Positions 45,288 to 54,060 of a DNA stretch of 64,000 nt are shown here, in pieces (the first letter of the stretch is position 1; every line of letters starts with the position of its first letter). A model generated the notes under the pieces. It did not search any database and had not been told where the DNA came from. It saw only the letters and a list, made by a program, of their open reading frames with translations. A program made the translations under genes and the position numbers. Source of the DNA: Paraburkholderia flagellata (lineage in GTDB: Bacteria; Pseudomonadota; Gammaproteobacteria; Burkholderiales; Burkholderiaceae); assembly GCF_021390645.1 (NCBI RefSeq), contig NZ_JAJEJT010000002.1:992001-1056000 (forward strand), in the 5' to 3' direction.

Positions 45288-46457
45288 ATGAATACCCTCA
45301 AACGAATCGATCCGCGCCGCCCCTTCGTCGTCACGGCGGCGGGCCTCAGGCGCATCACGTTGGGCGAGACCGGCAGCGCGGATGCAAGCGCCGCGCAATG
45401 GCTGACGCAACACGGGCATGCCGGCGCTGCGAAGCCTCGCCGTATGGTTAGCAACCCGAATCAGTGTTTTCTCGTAGCCGCTCACGCCGAACGCGGTGCG
45501 CTCGACGACCACGCGTGCCAGGCCATTGCCGCCGCCGCACTGCTCGCCGATGCGCAAACCGAAGTGGCGCTGCTCGTATTCGGCGAACTGAAAGACGACG
45601 CTGGGGCGCTCGGTGTGGACAAGCTGATCGAGCTGCCCGGTTTCGAGCGCCGCGGGTTCACGCCGGAAAGCGAGTTGCGCGCGCTGCAGGCCTGCGCGGC
45701 GGCGCTCGCCCCGAAGCACGTGTTTCTGCCCGACAACGCTCATGGTGACGGCGACCTCGGCCGCCGCTATGCGGCCGCCGCTGGCGCGAGCGTGGCGACG
45801 CATGTAGTCGAAATCGATGCGAAGCATGTAGGCGTGTACGAGCAGGCGAAGCGCGCGTGGGCCGCGCGTTCGCTGCCCGACGTGATCCTGCTTGCTGCGA
45901 ACGCCGTCGATGCCAAGCTGCCATTCGTCGGCGCGGGCGAACGCCTTGCGGGCGATTTCATCCGGCCTGCTAACGATCTCGCGTCGCCATACAAGGATCT
46001 TGGCCTCGAATCCATCGACGCTGCCCAGGTCGCGCTCGAAGAAGCCGATTTCATCGTCTCGGCGGGCAACGGCGTGACCGATATTGCGGCGTTCGGCCGG
46101 CTCGCGGGCGCATTCGGCGCGGCAATTGGCGCGAGCCGCGTGGCCGTGGACAACGGTCATTTCACGCGCGACAAGCAGGTGGGCGCAACCGGCAAGACGG
46201 TCGAGGCGAGCGTGTATATCGCGTTCGGCATTTCGGGGGCCGTGCAGCACTTGCAGGGCATCAAGGACTGCCGCCATGTGATCGCCGTGAATCTCGACGG
46301 CAGCGCGCCGATCGCTAAGCGCGCCAATCTGACCGTAGTCGGCGACGCGCAAGGCACCATCGCCGCGCTGATCGAACAGGTGCAAGCCGCACGCGCAACG
46401 CGGGGCGGGGCGAGCGCCGTACACGACGAAACGCATACCGCAGGAGTCGCCGCATGA
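45288..46457 (+). CDS. etfA: Electron transfer flavoprotein alpha subunit
   Basis: 389 residues, longer than housekeeping EtfA because of an N-terminal extension. The C-terminal FAD domain is clear: VGATGKTVEASVYIAFGISGAVQHLQGI, then IAVNLDGSAPIAKRANLTVVGD. The middle has ADFIVSAGNGVTDIAAFGRLAGAFGAAIGASRVAVDNG. It accepts electrons in dimethylglycine demethylation. It starts 4 nt after dgcB and overlaps etfB by an ATGA, the same order as in Pseudomonas betaine loci. Confidence 0.93.
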   Translation: MNTLKRIDPRRPFVVTAAGLRRITLGETGSADASAAQWLTQHGHAGAAKPRRMVSNPNQCFLVAAHAERGALDDHACQAIAAAALLADAQTEVALLVFGELKDDAGALGVDKLIELPGFERRGFTPESELRALQACAAALAPKHVFLPDNAHGDGDLGRRYAAAAGASVATHVVEIDAKHVGVYEQAKRAWAARSLPDVILLAANAVDAKLPFVGAGERLAGDFIRPANDLASPYKDLGLESIDAAQVALEEADFIVSAGNGVTDIAAFGRLAGAFGAAIGASRVAVDNGHFTRDKQVGATGKTVEASVYIAFGISGAVQHLQGIKDCRHVIAVNLDGSAPIAKRANLTVVGDAQGTIAALIEQVQAARATRGGASAVHDETHTAGVAA

Positions 46458-47266
46458 ACGCGCGCCATGATCCTCAACGTGGAATCGAGCGCATCGCGGT
46501 GCTCGTTTCCGTCGGACGCCACCCGGTAAGCGGCGCACCGCGCTATAGCCGCAACGACGCGCTCGCGCTCGACCTTGCGCGCACGCTCGCGGAACGGCAT
46601 CACGCTCGTCTCGACGTGCTGCATGCGGGCGACGCCGCCGACCCCGCGCTCGCCGAATACCTTGCGCTCGGCGCGCACGAAGTGGAGGTGCTCGCCTGCA
46701 CGCCGACCGGCGACGCGGCCCGCCTGCTCGCCGAACGCGTGCGCGGTTACGACCTCATATTGACCGGCACGCGCGCCGAAGGGGCGCACGACAGCGGCAT
46801 GCTTCCGTACCGCGTGGCGGCTGCGCTTGGCGTGCCGATGGTGGGAAGCGCCGTGGACATCGACGTCGATGTCGCCACGCGCGCCGCCGTCGTGCGGCAG
46901 TTCCTGCCCAAAGGGCTGCGCCGGCGCGTGCAGACGGCGCTGCCCGCCGTCATCGCCGTGCATCCGCTCGCGAACGCCCAGCCTCGTTACGCCTATGCGC
47001 GTCTGCGTGCGGGCGCGGTGCGGCCCGAGCGCGCAACGGGGGCGAACGTAACCGATTCCACCGAAGCCGCCGCATGGACCGTTGGCGCCATCGAGCGCAA
47101 ACCCGTGCGGCTAGCCGCGGCGGAGAAGCGCTCGGGCCACGCACGCATGCTTTCGGCGACCACGACCGAAAGCCGGGGCGGCAACGTCGTAATTGAAGGG
47201 AGTTCGGTCGAAAAAGCACAAGTGATCCTCGCGTATTTGCGGGAGCATCAACTCATCGACTACTGA
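46454..47266 (+). CDS. etfB: Electron transfer flavoprotein beta subunit
   Basis: 270 residues. VSVGRHPVSGAPRYSRNDALALDLARTLAER at the N-terminus, YDLILTGTRAEGAHDSGMLPYRVAAALGVPMVG in the middle and LPAVIAVHP near residue 175 are characteristic of the EtfB nucleotide-binding fold. It pairs with the preceding EtfA (ATGA overlap) to carry electrons in dimethylglycine oxidation. gbcA follows after 49 nt. Confidence 0.92.
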   Translation: MNARHDPQRGIERIAVLVSVGRHPVSGAPRYSRNDALALDLARTLAERHHARLDVLHAGDAADPALAEYLALGAHEVEVLACTPTGDAARLLAERVRGYDLILTGTRAEGAHDSGMLPYRVAAALGVPMVGSAVDIDVDVATRAAVVRQFLPKGLRRRVQTALPAVIAVHPLANAQPRYAYARLRAGAVRPERATGANVTDSTEAAAWTVGAIERKPVRLAAAEKRSGHARMLSATTTESRGGNVVIEGSSVEKAQVILAYLREHQLIDY

Positions 47267-47315
47267 TTTTGCTGGCGTGTCGGCAACGAACTAGGATGAA
47301 AAATCCGGAGCACAC

Positions 47316-48557
47316 ATGAAAGTAACGGCAGAGATTCGCGCGCTGATCGAGCGCCGTCAGGAAGGGTACAGCCTGGAGGCGCCTTTCTACCTGAGCGAGG
47401 AGATTTTCGCGCTCGATATGGAGACGATTTTCCGGCAACACTGGATCGAGGTCGCCACGGAAGCGGAAATTCCCGAGCCGGGGGACTACGTGACCGTCGA
47501 TCTGGCGGGCGACTCGATCCTGATCGTGCGCGACGACGACATGCAGGTGCGCGCGTTCCACAACGTCTGCCGCCATCGCGGTGCGCGCCTGTGCAATGAA
47601 GAAAAGGGATCGGTGGGCAATATCGTCTGCCCGTATCACAGCTGGACATACAACCTCACCGGCGCGCTGATGTTCGCCGAGCACATGGGCGAGCAGTTCG
47701 ACCGCTGCAAGCACAGCCTCAAGAACGTGCACGTGGAAAATCTCGCGGGCCTGATCTTCGTGTGTCTCGCCGACGAACCGCCCGCCGACTTCGCGGACAT
47801 GCGCGCCGAGATGGAGCCGTATTTGCTGCCGCACGATCTGGCGGGCTGCAAGGTCGCCGCGCAGGTCGACATCATCGAGAAGGGAAACTGGAAGCTCGTG
47901 ATGGAAAACAATCGCGAGTGCTATCACTGCGTCGCGAACCATCCCGAGCTGACCATTTCCCTTTACGAATATGGCTTCGGCTATGCACGCACGGAAGCCA
48001 ACGCGGAAGGCATGGATGCGTTCGAGCGCACCTGCAACGAGCGCGCGCAGCAGTGGGAAGCGATGGACCTGCCATCGGTCGAAATCGAAAAGCTGCTGGA
48101 CGTAACGGGTTTTCGCACGCAGCGCCTGCCGCTCGACCGCTGCGGCGAGTCGCAAACGCTGGACGCGAAGGTCGCCTCGAAGAAGCTGCTCGGCGAATTC
48201 CGCACGGCCGATCTGGGCGGTCTCTCGTTCTGGACGCAGCCGAATTCATGGCATCACTTCATGAGCGATCACATCGTGTCCTTCTCGGTCATTCCGCTTT
48301 CCGCGGGCGAGACGCTCGTGCGCACGCGCTGGCTCGTTCACAAGGACGCGCGCGAAGGGATCGACTACGACGTGGAGAATCTCACCGCCGTGTGGAACGC
48401 GACCAACAACCAGGATCGCACGCTCGTGGAGTATTCGCAGCGCGGCGCGGCGAGCAGCGCGTATGAGCCGGGCCCTTATTCGCCGTACACGGAAGGGCTC
48501 GTCGAAAAGTTCTCGGCCTGGTATATCGGCCGCCTCGCCAGGCAGATTGGCGCATAA
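47316..48557 (+). CDS. gbcA: Glycine betaine monooxygenase, Rieske oxygenase subunit
   Basis: 413 residues. The Rieske [2Fe-2S] site is CRHRGARLC...CPYHSW, with Cys85-x-His87 and Cys105-xx-His108. The mononuclear iron site begins with ENNRECYHCVANHPEL, giving His204 and His209; the third ligand Asp lies later. It hydroxylates an N-methyl of glycine betaine, releasing formaldehyde and dimethylglycine. Stachydrine demethylases are close relatives, but the neighbours (gbcB, dgcAB) support betaine as substrate. gbcB lies 47 nt downstream. Confidence 0.94.
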   Translation: MKVTAEIRALIERRQEGYSLEAPFYLSEEIFALDMETIFRQHWIEVATEAEIPEPGDYVTVDLAGDSILIVRDDDMQVRAFHNVCRHRGARLCNEEKGSVGNIVCPYHSWTYNLTGALMFAEHMGEQFDRCKHSLKNVHVENLAGLIFVCLADEPPADFADMRAEMEPYLLPHDLAGCKVAAQVDIIEKGNWKLVMENNRECYHCVANHPELTISLYEYGFGYARTEANAEGMDAFERTCNERAQQWEAMDLPSVEIEKLLDVTGFRTQRLPLDRCGESQTLDAKVASKKLLGEFRTADLGGLSFWTQPNSWHHFMSDHIVSFSVIPLSAGETLVRTRWLVHKDAREGIDYDVENLTAVWNATNNQDRTLVEYSQRGAASSAYEPGPYSPYTEGLVEKFSAWYIGRLARQIGA

Positions 48558-48604
48558 CGCACGCGCTTAAAGCGAAAAATGCGGCAAAGAGAGCGGAGTT
48601 TGAC

Positions 48605-49756
48605 ATGATGCGAGACGCGGCCCAATTCAATCCACTCGATCTCAGCGACAGCCGGGTGACGCGCCCGGCGTTCTGGGGCGCGTTGCCCGAGCGCTGGACG
48701 AGCGAGGTTGAGGAAACCCTCGAGTGCTGCCACGTATGGCAGGAAACGCACGACGTGAAGAGCTTTTTCCTGCGCTCGCCGCAGGGCCGCACGTTCTCGT
48801 TCGAGCCGGGGCAGTTCCTCACGCTCGAACTCGAGATCGACGGCGAGCCCATCAACCGTTGCTATACGATTTCGTCGTCGCCCGCGCGGCCTCATACCAT
48901 TTCCATTACGGTCAAGCGGGTGCCCGGCGGCAAGGTGTCGAACTGGCTGCACGACAATCTGCGCCCTGGCATTTCGCTGCGCGTGCTCGGACCGGCCGGC
49001 GAATTCACCTGTGCACGTCACCCCGCGCCGAAGTATCTGTTTCTTTCCGCAGGGTCCGGCGTGACGCCGCTGATGTCGATGAGCCGCGCGCATCACGATC
49101 TCGCCGAAGACCGCGATATCGTTTTCGTGCACAGCGCGCGCACGCCCGACGACATCATCTTCGCGCGCGAGCTGGAACTGATCGCTTCGAGCCGCGCGAA
49201 TTTCCGCACGTCGTTCGTCTGCGAAAGGGTGGGCGCGCGCACCGATTGGCCGGGCGTAACAGGTTTTCTTTCCCTGCCGCTCTTGAAGCTCATCGCTCCG
49301 GACTTCATGGAGCGCGAAATCTTCACCTGTGGCCCCGCGCCGTATATGAAAGCCGTGCGCGATCTGCTCGACGAAGCCGGCTTCGCGCGCGAACGCTACC
49401 ACGAAGAGAGTTTTTCATTCGAAGCGCTTACGGCGCAAGCGGATGAACGGGCGACATCACCCCCGGCAGAATCGGATTCGTCCGTCGAAACCGCCAGCTT
49501 CAAGATCACCTTCGCGAAGAGCCGCCGCGAGATTCAATGCGGTCCACAACAGACCGTGCTCGATGCCGCGCGCCAGGCGGGCGTACGGTTGGCCTCCTCG
49601 TGCAGCCAGGGCATGTGCGGAACCTGCAAGGTCAAGCTCGTTTCCGGGCAGGTGGAGATGAAGCATAGCGGTGGCATACGCCAGCGCGAAATCGATCAAG
49701 GCATGGCGCTGCTGTGCTGCTCGAAGCCGCTGTCCGACCTCGTCGTCGATAAATGA
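48605..49756 (+). CDS. gbcB: Glycine betaine monooxygenase, reductase subunit
   Basis: 383 residues. An FAD-binding ferredoxin-reductase domain (RCYTISSSPARPHTISITVK and LFLSAGSGVTPLMSMSR) is joined to a C-terminal plant-type [2Fe-2S] domain with CSQGMCGTCKVKLVSG and a final ALLCCSKP. It delivers electrons from NAD(P)H to the Rieske oxygenase GbcA encoded just upstream. All four cluster cysteines are present. ATG 48605 is preceded by GAGCGGAG. Confidence 0.94.
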   Translation: MMRDAAQFNPLDLSDSRVTRPAFWGALPERWTSEVEETLECCHVWQETHDVKSFFLRSPQGRTFSFEPGQFLTLELEIDGEPINRCYTISSSPARPHTISITVKRVPGGKVSNWLHDNLRPGISLRVLGPAGEFTCARHPAPKYLFLSAGSGVTPLMSMSRAHHDLAEDRDIVFVHSARTPDDIIFARELELIASSRANFRTSFVCERVGARTDWPGVTGFLSLPLLKLIAPDFMEREIFTCGPAPYMKAVRDLLDEAGFARERYHEESFSFEALTAQADERATSPPAESDSSVETASFKITFAKSRREIQCGPQQTVLDAARQAGVRLASSCSQGMCGTCKVKLVSGQVEMKHSGGIRQREIDQGMALLCCSKPLSDLVVDK

Positions 49757-49868
49757 GGCCGGCGTCGCGCAACGACAAGAACACGTCGCAAATCGACGTT
49801 AGCCGCAGATTGTGGCGGGCGAATCTGCATAGGCACGGGGCGCTTGCCCATATCACAGGAGATCGACC

Positions 49869-50729
49869 ATGAAGCGGGCTGGAAAATTTTTTTGGACCGG
49901 TGTGTTATCGGCGATGGTGAGCATGAGCGCCCCGGCGTTTGCCGACGGCAAGCCAACCTTGAAGATCGGTTATGTCGAAGGCTGGGACGACAGCGTGGCG
50001 ACTTCGAACGTGGCCGCGCGCATCATCGAGAAGCGCTATGGCTATCCGGTGCAGCTCGTGCCCGTCGCCGCCGGCATCATGTGGCAGGGCGTGGCGCGCG
50101 GCGATCTCGACGCGACGCTTTCCGCCTGGCTGCCCGTCACACAGGGCGCGTACTGGGCGCAATTCAAGGACAAGGTGGTCGATCTCGGCACGAACTTCCC
50201 GGGCGCGAAGATCGGCCTCGTGGTGCCTGACTACGTGAGTGCGAAGAGCATTGCCGATCTCAACGCGGACAAGTCGGCGTTCGGCGGACGCATCGTCGGC
50301 ATCGACGCGGGCGCGGGCGTGATGCGCAAGACCGACGAGGCGGTCAAGCAATATGACCTCAGCTACAGCGTGATGCCCAGTTCGGGCAGCGCGATGACGG
50401 CTGAGCTGGCGCGCTCCGTGGGTTCGAAAAAGCCTGTGATCGTCACGGGCTGGACCCCGCACTGGATGTTCGCCAAGTACAAGCTGCGCTTCCTCGACGA
50501 TCCGAAGAACGTGTACGGCGCAGCCGAACACGTGGACAACGTGGCCAACCCCGAACTGGAGAAGAAGGCTCCGCAGGTGGTGGCGTTCCTGAAGAACTTT
50601 CAGTGGAAACCGGGCGAGATCGACAGCGTGATGCTGGCGATCCAGAACGGTGAGAAGCCCGACGCCGCCGCCGACACGTGGATCGCCGCGCACGGCGACC
50701 GCGTGAATGCGTGGGCGGCCACGCAGTAA
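49869..50729 (+). CDS. Glycine betaine-type ABC transporter binding protein
   Basis: 286 residues with a signal peptide ending near SAPAFADG (residue ~26). It belongs to the OpuAC-type family: KIGYVEGWDDSVATSNVAARIIEKRYGYPVQ, the aromatic-box-containing SAWLPVTQGAYWAQ and VTGWTPHWMFAKYKLRFLDDPKNVYG. These bind quaternary ammonium such as betaine, choline or carnitine in the periplasm. It is followed by the ATPase and permease genes, so the three form an importer. It ends with a hairpin and a 231-nt gap, which may raise its expression relative to the other subunits. Confidence 0.9.
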   Translation: MKRAGKFFWTGVLSAMVSMSAPAFADGKPTLKIGYVEGWDDSVATSNVAARIIEKRYGYPVQLVPVAAGIMWQGVARGDLDATLSAWLPVTQGAYWAQFKDKVVDLGTNFPGAKIGLVVPDYVSAKSIADLNADKSAFGGRIVGIDAGAGVMRKTDEAVKQYDLSYSVMPSSGSAMTAELARSVGSKKPVIVTGWTPHWMFAKYKLRFLDDPKNVYGAAEHVDNVANPELEKKAPQVVAFLKNFQWKPGEIDSVMLAIQNGEKPDAAADTWIAAHGDRVNAWAATQ

Positions 50730-50746
50730 TCGTCAGCGCAAAAAAC

Positions 50747-50772
50747 GGCAGGGGGCCCGCCGTGGCCCTGCC
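50747..50772 (+). terminator. Hairpin between binding protein and ATPase genes
   Basis: GGCAGGG (50747-50753) pairs with CCCTGCC (50766-50772). It has no following T tract, so it could be a partial terminator or RNA-stabilising structure that makes the upstream binding-protein message more abundant. Confidence 0.4.
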
Positions 50773-50960
50773 AGACCCGTGCCCGTTGCGGGGCGCGCGC
50801 AGTGCGATTGTGCACGTGCAGCACATGATTTTCCTGATGCGGCGCCGTGTCGCTTTTGCGTAAGCGTCTGTCGCAATTCGCCATCCCGGCAGGGCTTTTT
50901 CTGGCAACCATGTAGACATACCGTGCGGGCCGGCGCCTGCCGTTCGAGGAGACGGAGTCG

Positions 50961-52130
50961 ATGAAATCCCCCAAGATCGTGGTCGATGGACTATGCAAGG
51001 TGTTCGGGCCCAACCCGAAGCTTGCACGTGAGCTGCTCGCGAAGGGCGCAACAAAGGACGAGCTATTCGCGAAGACCGGCTATGTGCTCGGCGTGAACAA
51101 CGCGTCGTTCGAGGTGCACGAGGGCGAGATTTTCGTGCTGATGGGGCTTTCCGGCTCGGGCAAGTCCACGCTGATCCGGCTCATCAACCGGCTCGTGGAG
51201 CCCACCGCCGGCAAGGTCATCATCGACGGGCGCGATATCGCCGCCGTGCGGCGCTCGGAGCTGGTCTCGCTGCGCCGCACCGACATGAGCATGGTGTTCC
51301 AGTCGTTCGCGCTCATGCCGCAGCGCAGCGTGCTCGCGAACGCCGCGTTCGGTCTCGAAGTGGCGGGCGTAGGGCGCAAGGAACGCGAGCGGCGCGCGCT
51401 CACCGTGCTGGAGCAGGTCGGCCTCGCGGCATTTGCGCAGAAGCTGCCCGCCGAGCTTTCGGGGGGCATGCAGCAGCGTGTGGGTCTCGCTCGCGCGCTC
51501 GCGGTGAATCCTTCTCTCATGATCATGGACGAAGCGTTTTCCGCGCTCGATCCGCTCAAGCGCAAGGAAATGCAGAACGTGCTGCTGCAACTGCAAAAGG
51601 AGCAGCGCCGCACGATCATGTTCGTCTCGCACGACCTCGAGGAGGCGCTGCGCATTGGCAGCCGCATCGCGATCATGGAAGGCGGGCGCATCGTGCAGAT
51701 CGGCACGCCGCAGGAAATCATCAGCAATCCTGCCGATGACTACGTGCGCGCATTCTTCGACGGCGTGGACACGAGCCGGTATCTCACGGCAGGCGACCTC
51801 ATGCAGCGCGAAGCCGTGCCGCTCATTCGCTCGCTCGACGCGAAGAGCGTGGCGTCGTCGCTCAACGGCAGCGCCGAATACGCCTTCGTGCTGGACGCTC
51901 AGCGGCGCATCAGCGGCTTCGTCACGCGCGATGCGATCGGTGCCGCGCAGCCATCGCTCAGGAAAGTCGAATGCATTTCACTCGGCATGCCGCTGGAGCA
52001 GGTCGTTACGCGCGTGTGCGCGAACACGACGGCGTTGCCCGTAGTCGACGACGAGGGCCGTTACTGCGGCTCCATCGATCAGGCCGCCGTTCTGAAGGTC
52101 ATTACGCGTAATCGAGGTGCCCATGTCTGA
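50961..52130 (+). CDS. Betaine/choline ABC importer ATP-binding protein (ProV/OpuAA type)
   Basis: 389 residues. The N-terminal segment VDGLCKVFGPNPKLARELLAK is specific to the OpuAA/ProV branch. Walker A GLSGSGKST, signature LSGGMQQRVGLARAL and Walker B LMIMDEAFSALDP are intact, followed by two C-terminal CBS-like stretches (~300-385) that usually sense ionic strength or nucleotides. It drives import of quaternary ammonium. Its stop overlaps the permease start by 8 nt. Confidence 0.94.
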   Translation: MKSPKIVVDGLCKVFGPNPKLARELLAKGATKDELFAKTGYVLGVNNASFEVHEGEIFVLMGLSGSGKSTLIRLINRLVEPTAGKVIIDGRDIAAVRRSELVSLRRTDMSMVFQSFALMPQRSVLANAAFGLEVAGVGRKERERRALTVLEQVGLAAFAQKLPAELSGGMQQRVGLARALAVNPSLMIMDEAFSALDPLKRKEMQNVLLQLQKEQRRTIMFVSHDLEEALRIGSRIAIMEGGRIVQIGTPQEIISNPADDYVRAFFDGVDTSRYLTAGDLMQREAVPLIRSLDAKSVASSLNGSAEYAFVLDAQRRISGFVTRDAIGAAQPSLRKVECISLGMPLEQVVTRVCANTTALPVVDDEGRYCGSIDQAAVLKVITRNRGAHV

Positions 52131-53019
52131 GATCATTCCCGTCGGCCAGTGGGTCGATCAGTCGGTTCACTATCTGCTCGACCACGACGCCAACAGTTTC
52201 GACGCCGTCGGCCGGGCGATCGAGGGCTTCGCCGCACTCGTCGAGCACGGCTTGCAGGCCATCCCCATGTGGGCGCTCATGGCGCTCTTCATCGCGATCG
52301 GCCTGTGGCGCGTGGGCTGGCGCTTCGCAATCTTTGCAACGTGCTCGCTATTGCTGATCTACGCGACCGGCTTCTGGGATCAGACCGTCGTGACGCTTGG
52401 CCTCACGCTCTCATCAACGGTGATCAGCCTCGTGATCGGCATTCCGCTCGGCATCTGGACGGCGAAGAGCAAGCTCGTGCAGACCATCGTGCGGCCCATA
52501 CTCGATCTGATGCAGACCATGCCGGCCTTCGTCTATCTGATTCCCGCCGCGATGCTGTTTGGCCTTGGCCGCGTGCCCGGCATTCTCTCCACCGTGATTT
52601 TCGCCATGCCGCCCGCGGTGCGCCTCACGAGCCTCGGCATCAAGCACGTGAACCGCGAGATCGTGGAAGCCGGGCAGGCGTTCGGCTGCACGCCGTGGCA
52701 GTTGCTGTACAAGGTGCAGTTCCCGAATGCGCTGCCCTCCATCATGCAGGGCGTGAACCAGACCATCATGATGGCGCTTTCCATGGTCATCATCGCTTCG
52801 ATGGTAGGCGCGGGCGGTCTTGGCAACGATGTGCTCGCAAGCATTCAGCGGCTGGATATTGGCCTGGGTTTCGAAAGCGGACTCTCCGTCGTGCTGCTCG
52901 CCATCATTCTCGACCGCATCACCGAAAGCTTTGGCCGCGCACCGGGCGCTGTGAAAGCACCGTTGTTCTCGGGGCTCAAGCATCTGATGCGCGTGCGGCC
53001 CGCCGTCGTCGAGGCATAA
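52123..53019 (+). CDS. Betaine/choline ABC importer permease (ProW/OpuAB type)
   Basis: 298 residues from ATG 52123; a GTG two codons earlier is possible. Six to seven hydrophobic helices, with the ABC-coupling EAA loop EAGQAFGCTPWQLLYKVQFPNALPSIMQGVNQTIMMALSMVIIASMVGAGGLG near residues 186-240 (shown in part). PILDLMQTMPAFVYLIPAAMLFGLG is typical of the ProW family. It overlaps the ATPase gene by 8 nt and forms the membrane channel of the importer. Confidence 0.94.
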   Translation: MSEIIPVGQWVDQSVHYLLDHDANSFDAVGRAIEGFAALVEHGLQAIPMWALMALFIAIGLWRVGWRFAIFATCSLLLIYATGFWDQTVVTLGLTLSSTVISLVIGIPLGIWTAKSKLVQTIVRPILDLMQTMPAFVYLIPAAMLFGLGRVPGILSTVIFAMPPAVRLTSLGIKHVNREIVEAGQAFGCTPWQLLYKVQFPNALPSIMQGVNQTIMMALSMVIIASMVGAGGLGNDVLASIQRLDIGLGFESGLSVVLLAIILDRITESFGRAPGAVKAPLFSGLKHLMRVRPAVVEA

Positions 53020-53063
53020 CCGTTGAAATAACACGATCAACCGCCGTTCCCGAGGAGCGCAAT

Positions 53064-54056
53064 GTGACGACCGACATCGCCGTGCCCGAGCCCGAAACGC
53101 GCACGGCATCGTCTCTCAGGCATTTCGGTTTCCTGACCTTGCAGAACTTCTCGATGATCGCGTTTTCGAGCGCGGTCGAGGTTCTGCGCATGGCGAACTA
53201 CGTGGGGCGCGCCGACCATTACCGCTGGTCGATCTACTCGCTCGACGGCGCACCGGCCCGTGCAAGCAACGGCATCACGGTGCGCCCCGCGCAAGCGCTC
53301 GACCCGGCGTGCCTGCCCGACGTGCTGATCGTGTGCGGCGGCATTCGCATTCGCGAGATCATGAGCGAAGGCGTGCGCGCCACGCTCGCCATGGTGGCGC
53401 AGCAGGGCGTGCCGCTTGGCGGCATCTGCACCGGCGCTTACGCGCTGATGGCGAGCGGGTTGCTGGACGGTTATCGCTGCGCCGTGCATTGGGAGGATCT
53501 CACGGTCCTGCACGAAGAGTTTCCGCGCGTGCGCTTCGCCGATGAGTTGTTCGTCGTCGATCGCGACCGCCTTACCTGCACGGGCGGCACCGCGCCGCTC
53601 GACCTGATGCTCGATCTCGTTGGCGCACGCCTTGGGCAAAGTCTTGCCGCCAAGGTGTCCGAACAGTTCATCCTCGAACGCATTCGCGGCTCGACCGATC
53701 TGCAGCCCATACCCGTCGATGCGCGCGTGGGCTTTTCGCGCGCCGAACTGGTGGAGGTCGTGCGGCTGATGGAGGCGAATATCAAGGAGCCGCTCTCGCT
53801 GGAGGAACTGGCGCGCCTCGTGCGGCTTTCGCAACGGCATTTGCAGCGGATGTTCAAGGCGTATCTGAACGTCTCGCCAACTCATTACTACCTCACGTTG
53901 CGCCTGAAGCGCGCGCGTGAATTGCTGCGCACGACCGATACCTCGATCTCGCATGTGACGGCAATTTGTGGGTTCAATTCACCGTGCCACTTCAGCAAGG
54001 CGTACCGGGTGCAGTTCGGACATGCGCCAAGCCATGAGCGGCGCGGGGCGGAATGA
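53064..54056 (+). CDS. GlxA-family AraC-type regulator (paralogue 2)
   Basis: 330 residues from GTG 53064 preceded by GAGGAG at 53052-53057. The N-terminal DJ-1/PfpI-like domain contains IVCGGIRIREI and GGICTGAYALMASGLL; the C-terminal AraC domain has LARLVRLSQRHLQRMFKAYLNVSPTHYYLTLRLKRARELLRTT and AICGFNSPCHFSKAYRVQFG. It is closely similar in both halves to the GbdR-like regulator at 36828-37850. It lies 44 nt after the ABC permease gene, suggesting control of transport or of carnitine/betaine genes. It ends 4 nt from the converging third paralogue. Confidence 0.88.
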   Translation: MTTDIAVPEPETRTASSLRHFGFLTLQNFSMIAFSSAVEVLRMANYVGRADHYRWSIYSLDGAPARASNGITVRPAQALDPACLPDVLIVCGGIRIREIMSEGVRATLAMVAQQGVPLGGICTGAYALMASGLLDGYRCAVHWEDLTVLHEEFPRVRFADELFVVDRDRLTCTGGTAPLDLMLDLVGARLGQSLAAKVSEQFILERIRGSTDLQPIPVDARVGFSRAELVEVVRLMEANIKEPLSLEELARLVRLSQRHLQRMFKAYLNVSPTHYYLTLRLKRARELLRTTDTSISHVTAICGFNSPCHFSKAYRVQFGHAPSHERRGAE

Positions 54057-54060
54057 AAAG

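Noticed and set aside
41651..45454. 1267-codon open frame on the minus strand
   Set aside because: It is antisense to dgcA, dgcB and etfA, which have complete family motifs. The product is arginine/histidine-rich low-complexity sequence caused by high GC codon positions.
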